NCBI GenBank assembly: GCA_903813345.2
Contig: CAIIXF020000004.1
Span: forward strand, 18,401,513 to 18,465,512
Source: Owenia fusiformis
Taxonomy: Eukaryota; Annelida; Polychaeta; Sabellida; Oweniidae
Direction of reading: 5' to 3'
Length of the DNA stretch: 64,000 nucleotides
Position numbers and translations under genes: made by a program. The notes beneath the pieces are model-generated. The model was not told the origin of the DNA. It saw only the letters and a list, made by a program, of their open reading frames with translations, and searched no databases. Positions 1-11,100 of the stretch are shown here, one piece after another. The first letter of the stretch is position 1, and each line of letters opens with the position of its first letter.

Positions 1-1500
1 AAAAATGCGTTTTTACATTTTCATGTTATTTATTTATTTACTTTTTAAAATTACATAACTTATGCCGTACAAAATATATATAATTTGACATCTGGTTGTA
101 AAACTTTAAATTACAGTGTCGTCGAAAACATCCATATTTTGAATTCATGTTTCATGATTTTTTATAATAACCCATATAGTTTAGAATATTGTTGGAATTG
201 CAGGAATCACCCGCGTTTGCTCCAGAAATGAATGAATAACTCGTCAGGGGTTACTGAATGAAAATATACAGTTGTCGTAATAATATTCGAAGAAACAATT
301 AAAGACTGATGACAGTGCCATATTATTCACCCTGCCTGAGACACGGAATGGGTTGTTAAAGTATATTCGGAAATTAGATTTGCCATTTTATTGCTGCATT
401 CCATGCGAATTTTGTTTGAAGAACATGAATTATGAAAAATATGGACGTTTCTTAGCATACTTATATATTTATTCAGAGTCTAACAGTTTGCCTTCGGGAA
501 GTCTAATTAGTACAATTATATGATAATTTAATTAGCCTAATTAAAGGGATGGTTTTCACTACTAACTGAGGAGCATCCCTTAATTAGTCTTTAGAATAGG
601 CCAAATATATTTATTGATTCATATTGAATTAAGGTGGGGCATACGGCATTGGCCCTGATGAAATCTAGTGTTGGACTAAACTTATCATAGTTTACGTATT
701 ATCTACTTTAACTTTCATTTCTTTGTTTAAAAGTTGGTTGTTCAGTTCGTCCTCCAAGGTAAAACTTTGGTGATGAATGACCCGGATGTTACCTCTTTAA
801 CCTCTGACAGCATAGATAGCTATAGTCATGTAATGTCCGTATAGGAACTGGTCATTCTGACCAGCTTTGCTTCTACATATTTTATGTACCAATATCCAAC
901 TCCCCTTGACACTGTTAGTTTTACACAAAGCTACATATTTGTTATATATATTGTATGTTTATTTTGTATTAAAAATATTTATCGTTTATCTTAATATTTA
1001 CATGCTGTTTTTTAGAAATGAAAATATATTTTTATTAAACTGTATTACTGTGTTTTTTGTGATCTAGACATACAAGTAGCATGCTTAGAACACTGGACGG
1101 TCCAATGAGATGCAAACTTGAAATAAGAATTTGGATTTCCAAAAGGGCATGTAATTCTAAGCATTTCCACCTAAGCATACTTTCAATAGATTCTCACGGG
1201 GACTTATTTCCATTTACGTGTCTCAATCAAATTAAAATTAGCCCATCGTTGTAATTTTTGTAATACTTTCTAGAAATTGTTCAAATTCGTCCTTTCTCTA
1301 CATCATTAAACCTTACGAGGCCTAAGTTTATTATCATGGGCTTCCAAGAGAAACCCCATGTTATTACTGTATCAACAAGGTTTTGATGCAATTTTAAATT
1401 AACAAAATTCACCTCCAATGATATTGGTCATTTTTGTTACCAAACCTCTTACGCCATTTCCTATTAGAATAATGGTGGTAGCTAAATACCAAAGTCTTTT
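1..1500. other. AT-rich non-coding stretch
   Basis: I see no coding signal, clear inverted repeat or tandem array in this stretch. The open frames are short, low-complexity and lack domain signatures or convincing splice sites. Confidence 0.5.
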
Positions 1501-2409
1501 TCACCATATCAAAATGACTAGAAATCATCAATAGCCCAGTCAAACTAATGAAAAAAATAGCTTAACCCAAAACAAATTGCAATAGAAATCAAATTAGGTT
1601 AGTTATTTACATTTATTAACCTTGAAATACATACTAAAAATCTACCAAAATCGAAGTAGTGGAACAATGTTAAAATTTGAATCGAAGATACCCCCTACCC
1701 CACCCCCTTCAATTTATGAGTGCAGGACTAAAAAACATATTTCTTAAAGTTGAGGTCTTATTTTTACATAATTTAGTTTGACCACGATTGGATATTGTTT
1801 TTCCTAGATAATAATATTAATTTAACAAAGAAAAAGTTCATTTGTCTTCTTTTTAACCCTTACAAACCCAGAAAAAATAGAAAAAAATATCTCGAATTTC
1901 GCATATACTAATTTGAATATGTGTTTTTATATTAATGGGACCTTCTAGAAAATGTCCTATAATTTATAACGATGGACCAACATAACACTCATTATTTCTT
2001 TGTAATCTTGAAATGATAGGTTTATTGAATTTTGAGAAATAAACTTTTTGATACCGTATGGTAAGGCTACTAGAATGAAGGTCGGAAAATGAAATTTGTA
2101 CAAATGAGAGGAAAAGGCACAAATAAGGTACCGTTGTGAAACTTATGACCCAACCTTTTCAAATTCACTTGTATCTGAGTCACAAATTTGTTAGCAATAA
2201 TGTCAAATGCCAGTTTCCATAGCAACCATTTGAATATTGTTAATAGATGTAATACATTATCAGGCAAATTCCACTCATTATTCGTCGACTCAAATTCATA
2301 TCTGTATCATAATGAAGCAATAAATATGCAATTAGCTCATATTCAAATTAGCTCATTTGCTCATTTATTATGATATCATATGATGTGTATTTTATCGTAC
2401 CTAAAAAGG

Positions 2410-2900
2410 TAGGAAACTGTTGTCTGCTTGGCGGGTGGGTGGGTGTTGCATTTTCTTAAAATCACTATTCCTGGAAAACCACTTAATGGATTCACTTCAA
2501 ATTTTCACAAATGTTACATGGAAAGAAGTTCTAGAGCTTATTAACTTTTCGGTGGCCATCTTGCATTCTGGCGGCCATCTTGGAAGTTTTTAGATAAATC
2601 TTGCCATCACAATTCCCCAAAAATCCCTCAACATATTTATTTCAAATTTTTCACATGTTACATGGTAAGAAGTTCTAGAGCTAATAAACTATTCAGAAGC
2701 CATCTTGCATTCTGGTCCCCTTTCAGTGGCCATCTTGCATTGTGGTGGCCATTTTGGAAGTTTTTGGATTAATTTTGTCATTGGCATTCCATGAAAACAC
2801 TTTATGGATTAACTTCAAAACTTTACACATGTTACATGGTAAGATGTTTTACAGCTGATAAACATTTTGGTGGTCATCTTGCTAATAGGGTAAACAAGCC
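2410..2900. repeat. Degenerate tandem repeat, about 150-170 bp unit
   Basis: Three diverged copies follow one another. Each contains a TTCAAATTTTCACA-like block, ACATGTTACATGGTAAGAAG, TTCTAGAGCTAATAAAC and CGGTGGCCATCTTGCATTCTGG followed by GGAAGTTTTTGGAT. No protein is encoded. Confidence 0.6.
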
Positions 2901-3019
2901 CACTCTGCTATGTATTAGTTACAATATTGTTAACCCTGTGCCTTGTTCTACATTGTGCTCATATATTTGGACACAATGTTGATTGGCATTGTAAAAGTTA
3001 CTATTGTCATGCAGTAAAC

Positions 3020-3345
3020 ACAATACAAATTTATGTCATATTCCGCAACGAATATGGCATATTCACTTGCGGTGTTTGCCAGATTCACCCGCGGTATATG
3101 GCATACACACTAACCAATGAGAACGCGAAATGGAGCCAATCAAATCGATGCTTTCTGCATAACGTTCTCATCTGCTGTATATGGCATATTTGGCAGTTGA
3201 GTGTATCGCATATTTACTTTGGAATATGCCATACTCACCTGTAGAATATGCCATATTCTGCAGGTGAGTATGGCATATTCACCCGTATCACAAATATCGC
3301 ACGACCATAAATATATGCCATATTCCGCATTACAACTATAAGACT
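3020..3345. repeat. Dispersed repeat rich in ATATGGCATATTC
   Basis: The opening (AACACAATACAAATTTATG, then CGCAACGAATATGGCATATTC, then ACTAACCAATGAGAACG) matches the start of the repeat at 21060-21180, so both belong to one dispersed family. Its tail is built of short TATGCCATATTC/CACCTGCGG motifs. Confidence 0.65.
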
Positions 3346-3692
3346 ATGACTGGAATATGTAAGCACTAGTGCTAAAGGGTAAGGACCAAAAAATGTTCAG
3401 AACAAAGTAAGAAAAGAAAAAATTTAAGTACAGAAGAGGGCCTCAAAAGCTACTTGAATTCACAATTTTCAAAAGCCAAGGTCATATTTTTGCGATTCTG
3501 ACACTACGCTTTTATAATATTCTTCGAGGTTCGATGTACAGATAGCCGAGAATATGCTAATAGCCTTAGCCTCTTGCCGTCAGAGGGTATTTTAATCTAC
3601 TTTTGAGATTTGTATGGAAAATAGGTCAAAACAAAAAGTTCTAAATGAATGCAATGTTTGAAGTGTCAAAATACTGGGAAATTTTTGAAATC

Positions 3693-4133
3693 AGAATAAC
3701 CCAGATGCGAGTAGAAATAATCTTGATTTACGTCATTAAAAATTCAAAATTCAGTCAAAGTAATATCATATTTGAAATCTACATGTAAAATTACATCTAG
3801 AAATGTGGTTTTAAAAAGTGTTTATCAACTTTGAAAAATTAATTTTCTTTGAAAATGTGACTTCTAGCTCAGGGAGATTCCCCATAGACCCCATGCTATA
3901 AAATCCCAAAAAATGAAATATCTTTTCTTTTAGTGGACAGATAATATTTTGCTTTACTGGACATATTTTCATTAGTATAAGTATCAGACACATAAGGGTT
4001 ATATGAAAATTGAGCCACTTAAAATTATAATATTCAAGTTTAAGGGAACTTTCTTATATACCTGCCATGTTAATTGACCCAAATCAGCCACCCGGAGGTG
4101 AAACTGGTAACTACCTACTCGCATTTGGGTAAT
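3693..4133. mobile_element. MITE with ATGCGAGTAG terminal inverted repeats
   Basis: The left end reads ACCCAGATGCGAGTAG and the right end CTACTCGCATTTGGGT, its near reverse complement. A second diverged copy lies in opposite orientation at about 31133-31560; both share ACCAGTTTCACC, CATATAACCCTTATGT and AAATATGTCCAGTAAA. It is short and non-coding, so a non-autonomous DNA element is the simplest reading. The superfamily is undetermined. Confidence 0.65.
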
Positions 4134-4299
4134 TGAAATCTGACTTCGAGTTTAGATTCTTTGATGTTTTGAAATCTCGAAAAGTCGACTTGATGATATC
4201 CTCATGTTAAGTCAACGGTGCAAACTTGATCAGCAACCCACTAAGCTACTTAATCAGCTACTTACCCAGCTACCTATATCATATTTATAGTGTATATAA

Positions 4300-4570
4300 T
4301 ATTAATAAGATTTCATTTTCAAGTCCATAAGGGTTATTGGTCTCAATTCTCCTAGTAATTTAAAAATAAGTGAAACAAATGAAGGCCTACCCCTATTTTT
4401 CAATTTGTTTTAAAAAATGATGACTTTATATATATTTATATTATATTTAAGGCATACATAATATATATATGATTTCATTATAAAGTCCTTAGGGGTTAAT
4501 GATCTAAATTCTCCCAGTGATTTAAAAATAAGTGAAGCGAATGAAGGCCTACCCCTAATTTTTTTAAATT
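4300..4570. repeat. Two-copy tandem repeat, about 160-bp period
   Basis: The block AAGTCCATAAGGGTTATTGG...AAAAATAAGTGAAACAAATGAAGGCCTACCCCTA at 4320-4395 recurs diverged at 4482-4558. Confidence 0.7.
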
Positions 4571-5170
4571 TTTTTTCGAAAGTTTCGATTTTTTTTCTCA
4601 ACAACTAATGGATGCAAAATTCTCTTGCTTTGTATATGTATGGATTACATAACAAGGTAAAACTGGGATTTTTTTATACATGATTGAGTCGCTTTTTAGG
4701 AATATAATGGCGTTCACATAAAATTACCGTATGCATTTAATGCAAAATTTCAGATGAATAAGGGTTAAAAATATTCTTATTCACTCTGAATATCAAAGTT
4801 TAAGAGATACACAGATTGGGATACCTTATTACAAGCAAGAAATTGTAAAATTACTTTTAAAAAAATGCAGGCATTTGAAAAATAATTTTTTCCTTAGGGG
4901 GGTCTGTTTTTCAAGGGGAGGGGGTACCAAAAATGATTTTTTTACATGTTCCACTGAATAGATTTTGGTAGATTTTTAGTATGTCACTTCATATGTTTAT
5001 ATGAATTGAAAAAACAACATTTTATTACTATTGCAATTAGTTTTGGGTCAAATGTTTCTTTGACTGGACTACAACGGTTGCATTATGTTGTTCATTGCAT
5101 GTTCATTGCTAGTGAGAAACTGTATTTTTTCTTTAGCTTCTTCATCCACTCGAATAAATGTAGCAGGGAA

Positions 5171-8100
5171 CTAGGTATGAAACACGATATATATTAAATA
5201 ATATGTAACAATTAGTGCAGAACTCGTATATGGAGTTTGCCCAGTGTTTGAAAGGTCGTATCTGCCGTCTATGACATTGCACAGGTCTGCTCGGCATGTT
5301 GAGTAGCAGACTCTAAATCCAGTAGAGTCATTGTATCTACAATAGTTCCGTTGTGGTTCGTAAGAGCATCCACGAACCAACTGGACTATAATTCCTGAAA
5401 GAAGCAAATGTACAACAACATTCTACTTATTTCGATTTGTTTTTATATTCTGTTGTATTCTTTTATATTACAGCAATGTTATAAGAAAAAAATGTCCAGG
5501 CAACAGTTTTGAAAGAAATTGTCAAAGAACTCGTGCATCTTATCGTCTATCCGATATGTTGCAAGGAATAACGAAAAGCAAATGTTTCCAGTTTAATTGT
5601 GTTAGTCTTAGAGTTTGCATGTCTTTCGTCACTAAGAGATTTGCAAATGTGGACTTTGCCGGGACTTGTTTGCCATTATTCAAACTCTATCTTCCGTTGC
5701 CTGGTATGGGACTATTTAGAAATTTCATCTAGTATTCCATTGGAACTGGACATTATGAGTAATATGGTAATATTCGAACTCCCGTGGCAGAGCTAGTCTG
5801 CAACATTTGGGAAATTGATCAAATTGGTCTGTACCGGATAACGTAAGATCAAGTTTGAAAAATGGCTGCCATCAACCTTGAGGATTTCCATAGACTACTG
5901 TCTTTTGAGTATTGAACAACTTCTGTTGAGAAGACATCAGTTTGAAAGAGGATTTTAATGTATGAGGTTGTCTTTTATCATCTGCTCTTGTTAGAGCTGC
6001 TATGGAATGTTAGGGACTTTTGTCACTCACCATTATCAGCTTCTCTGTTAGTCACACAATTGCCATTTGTACACATCTCCCATGTACCCAAGCCTTTAGG
6101 GTCACTTATACACGCTTCGTTATGGTTTAGGTCTATAGGTGAGTGAGAGCACTTGTAGCATCTTCCTAAAAGATACATATAATGCTTACAAGGTGTGACC
6201 ATAACACACATGTTATGCTTACAAAATCCAACCATATACATGGAATGCTTACAAGATGCAACCATAACATGCATGTAATGCTTACAAGATGCAACCACGA
6301 CATGCGTGGACTGCTTACAAGATGTGACCATAACATATACATGGAATGCTTACAAGATGCAACCACAACATGCATGGACTGCTTACACGATCCAACCATA
6401 ACGTATACATGGAATGCTTACAAAGGTGCAACTATAACATACATGGAAATACTTACAAGATGCGGCCATAACATACATGGAATGCTTACAAAATGCAACC
6501 ATAACATACATGAAATGCTTACAAGAGGCAACCAGAACATACATGAAATGCTTACAAGTTTCAATGATAGCGTAAATGTAATGCTTACAAGATGCAACCA
6601 TAACATACATGTAATGCTTATAAGATGCTACCATAAAGTACATGGAATGCTTACACGATGCTACCATAACATACATGGAATGCTTACAAGATGCGTCCAT
6701 TACATACATTTAATACTTACAAGATGCAACCATAACAAACATGTAATGCTTACAAAATGCTACCATAACATACATGTGATGCTGATAAAGATGCTACCAC
6801 CACAACATGCATACATGTAATACTTACAAGATGCAACCATAACAAACATGTACTGCTTACAAGATTTGTAGCTTGTCAACCAACCAATTTTTAGCTAAAA
6901 GCACAAAATATTGTCGCTTAATTATTTAAAGATGATGTTATATTTAACTCACGTAATGCTGGTTGTGTAGTTGGCCATGGCGTATACCATTTCGTTGTTG
7001 TTGATTCTGAAGCCTGACGAGTTCCAGTAGAAGTACGTCCACCTTGTGCTGTCGACGCTGTCATTGGAGGAGGAACGGTGGGTCTTGTTGGAATCAGGGC
7101 TGAATCCAAAACTCCACAATAGTCTATCTTTAGGTCATCAATGAATCCCAAATTTCCCCGATAGCTACTGTTTGATGACCTTACATCGATGTGTACCTAA
7201 AATATTTTATTCACATTTCGTTATGTAATGTGGTGATATTTATCTTAGATACTACTACTATGTAAAAGATCCGATTTTAATCATATCATGAGCACTTTGC
7301 GAGATTGTAATTATAAAACATTCACCACATTATGTCCAGTTGCAGGCATATTCACGAATATCTGATTCCATGCATCTAGTTTTAGACTCTCATCTGTGCG
7401 ACTGTTCCATATCTCTTCGGTAGAATGCGAAACATTCATAATCTGCGAAGTATCCGTGAGGTAAACATAGAGCTCTACACACATCTGAGGATTTGACATG
7501 ATAGATGGCGTGCTAATCGAATGCATGGATGAATTTAGTTTCAGGAATTTACCTAAAGCAAGAAGCAATAATGCAGTTCAGAACTGAATACCAAAAGCAA
7601 TAATGCAGTTCAGAACTGAATACCAAAAGCATTAGTGCAGTTCAGAACTGAATACCAAAAACAATAATGCAGTTCAGAACTAAATACCAAAATCAATAAT
7701 GCAATTCAGAACTGAATACCAAAAACCAATAATGCTGTTCAGAACTAAATACCAAAAACAATAATGCAATTCAGAACTAAATACCGAAATCAATAATGCA
7801 ATTCAGAACTGAATACCAAAAACCAATAATGCTGTTAAGAGCTGAATACCAAAAAACAATAATGCAATTCAGAACTGAATACCAAAAGCGATAATGTACC
7901 TCAGAACTGAATATACCACAGACAATAGTACAGTTCAGAACTGAATACCAAAAACAATAGTGCAGCGGTTCAGAACTGAATACCCAAAATAATAGTGCAG
8001 TTCAGAACTGAATACCAAAAACAATAATGCAGTTCAGTATCAAAATCAATTGTTAACGAACTCCGTCAGCGTTTAGTACGATGTTGTTCAGCTAACAGCA

Positions 8101-11100
8101 AATGGTCGAGAGTCACATGATACAAGAACACATTTGAAAATCTTTTCTTGAAGCCACGGATAGTGGGAAGTCCTCCATCTAGGAGGTATATACACCAGGT
8201 AATGCTACTAAAAATTAAAAAGATATGAAAAAATATGGTCACCTGTACTCTAGATTCAATTTTTGAATGAATCGTGGCATAATGTACAGATTATTTGATA
8301 TCATGCTATTCTTGAAACATGTATACGCAAAAAAAACTGGGTCGCTCACCTCTTATGCCTATATGTGTTCAGTAATCATCAATTCTCGTGAGTAAAATTT
8401 CTCCAGGTCATTGAAAGGTCCGCTCAGTAAATTGACAATTTCTACTGCGCATGAGTCATGCGTTGTGAAACACTGGACGAAATGGTTTGGTAAATTTCAA
8501 GCTATTTGATTGGTCGAAAAAATCACGCGCCATTGCGTGATTTGCTTTATTCTCGCAAGATAAGGCGAATTAAATTCCCCTTAAATTTTTATTTTGAACA
8601 ACCATTATGATTTGGTGCACTATCTGACCAATAAAGCAGATTTGGAGGTATGAATATTTTTTTTATTTTTCTGTTTAGTGTTTTCTACAGGCCCTATGTG
8701 TCTCAGGATATTTGTTTAACGAAAACTAGACAAATAATTTATTTTTAAAATACATATTTTTTATTTTGGATGGAAGCTGCGTAACCTGAGAAATAATATA
8801 AGTAATATATATGGAGGACTTCCCATAACCGTGCTTGAAGCCAATGCCATAATTGTTTAGCTTACCGTCAACTGTACCCGTGGTGTGATCAACAGGTGGC
8901 CCGTGATCAGTAGACCCTCCCGACACTACATATTGTTCAACGTTGCCGTTTGCGCTGGTCATTGAGCACGCGTCCGTCTCAAAATCGCAATTTAACTTAG
9001 TTTGAAACACTGGAGGTGGGGAAGAATCATAGGTACCCAAGAAAGGACACTGGTATACATTAAATCCATTTATCTTAGGTCCGCCAGAGGACGCTCCTTT
9101 CATAACGTAGGTGAATGCCAAGTAGTTGACGCCAGGGGGCAGTACGATCACTTCCCAATTGTTCTCCGCAATCTGCTCTTGTGATAAATCAATCGATCTA
9201 AGAGTTTGTATACTGGAATCTGGGAAGCGATTGTTGATTTGCAAATATCCAAATGGATTTGTCATTCCAATTTTGCCATAGTTATATTCTAGACAATACG
9301 GCATTGTAGAGTTAGGGACAGTCATAGGGCTAGTTTCGTAAATTTGAGCTTGGTCGCCTTCAACGCGTGGTTCCCATGCTTCCGTTTTCACATGTAAACC
9401 TACAATTATCAAAAATATAATGTAGTTATACTAGAAATATTTAGAAATATATGTCTCAGATTATGCATTGCAATATCAACGATTTGATTTGATGATTTTG
9501 TCATTCTCATCACACTGCTTTTTTATTTAGTGCTTTAGTATCAAAAATAATGTATGCTGGATGCCCCATGCAAAGCAACGAAATTGGGGAAATTTGGAGC
9601 TTGGAGTAATAGAGGTTTAGTTGACTCATTCACCAAACGTCAATTGTTCACCAATCTCATTGATTATGGGACACTCTGTGACACGCACCTGTGCTGATTT
9701 CTGATCTCGTCCACTGCAAGATATCATAAATATTCTCGCTAAAATCGCAGTTATCTGTGTCAAAGTCGCAGCGCTTCACTTCTGTCGGAATGGGTGTATC
9801 AGTGTGCTCATTTGGGCAATCATAGACCCGGATGTCATCTATACAAAGATAATTAGCTACATGTGCACCAATGACAACAGTGTAGTTACCACGCGGCAAT
9901 GGCGTATAAAAATGTGTCCACTCCGTCGTTTTTCCTGTTATTTGTTTTATTTCCTTGGTTTGTGTACCTAACTGCGTTCCTACGTATACATAGTTGCTTG
10001 TGTAGTTCCAATTGCAGAAATACCAAAATTCTATGCATTTTGATTCGGTTGTCAGGTCCCAGATTTTTTCAAAGTCAACGTAAGCTATTGAATGACTGTC
10101 CCCGTAGGCACCGTGTGTGTAGTAAATGGTTCCTAAAAGTATATAAATGAAAAATGGTAAATTGAATTAAGTTACAGCTGGAAAGTAGAATTTTGGTAAA
10201 AATTGCTATACCTGCACATGTTATTTTTGGTACAAAATAAAGTATGAAGGCATGTGTCAATTTCCTTGCTTTTTTCAGGAAAGTATCATTACATTATCTT
10301 CTTTTAGTATATCTGGTAAGAGTTCAATGAGAACTCTGGGAAATTCTGATATTTCACACTTTCTATTTTTCCAAATTTTCTTTCAAAGTTTTCAGACAAC
10401 ACAGGAGCTACCATTGACCTGTTTCCAGGTTTACTAAAAGTAGACAACGTACTGATACTTTCCTGAAAAAAGCAAGTAAATACGCCATGCCTTCATACTT
10501 AATTTTGTACCAGAAAATAACATGTGCAGGTATAGCAATTTTTTACCAAAATTTTACTTTCCAGCTGAGCCTTAAAGTGTGTGCCTGACCCGGCTACGTA
10601 TAGCACAGAGTTTATACTGGCGGATTAGACTAGTTCATTTTTTATATGTGTGTGAAAGCTTTCTCTTATTTGCGTTTTTTCGTTTAGTACAGTTTTGTTA
10701 TAATTGCCGAGGTCATATAAGGTATGAGTACCGTAATCCAACACCAAATTCGAAAATTCATAACAATACTTTGCACATATGGCGTTCGTGACCAACTATA
10801 AAACGCTTACCCCCCATAGTGTTATATATCAAAATGTACCTGTTCATATAGGGGTTCGATTGATCTACATCAAATTATAGGGAGTCAGGTTACTTTTTGA
10901 GATATCAGCGTCCATTTATTGTGACTCGCGTTTGCTACCACTTCCTCAATTCTGATATGATGGGCAAACGCGTAGTAAACATGCTCACGTCGGAACTATT
11001 TTTGACCTACATCGCTATTTTCGTAATTCAAATGAAAGTTTAACTCCTCCTCTTTATTTTGATACCAAATAGTGGCATACTAGGTACCCTAGAAGCCAAC

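Larger units (their letters stand above)
1530..5075. mobile_element. Degenerate long inverted-repeat element
   Basis: The sequence around 1530-1700 (CCAGTCAAA, AATTGCAATAG, ATACTAAAAATCTACCAAAATC, GTGGAACA, TACCCCCTACCCC) recurs in reverse complement, same order, around 4910-5075. A weaker match (TTTTTAACCCTTA) extends the arms inward to about 1850 and 4770. The arms are imperfect, so this is an old fold-back or long-TIR DNA element. The interior holds other repeats (2410-2900, 3030-3330, 3693-4133, 4300-4570) and no transposase reading frame. The exact ends and target duplication were not resolved. Confidence 0.55.

Noticed and set aside
6182-6820. 212-codon plus-strand frame and 62-108-codon minus-strand frames
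   Set aside because: They are read entirely within the 33-bp minisatellite; the product is a low-complexity repeat and overlaps an intron of a well-supported gene.
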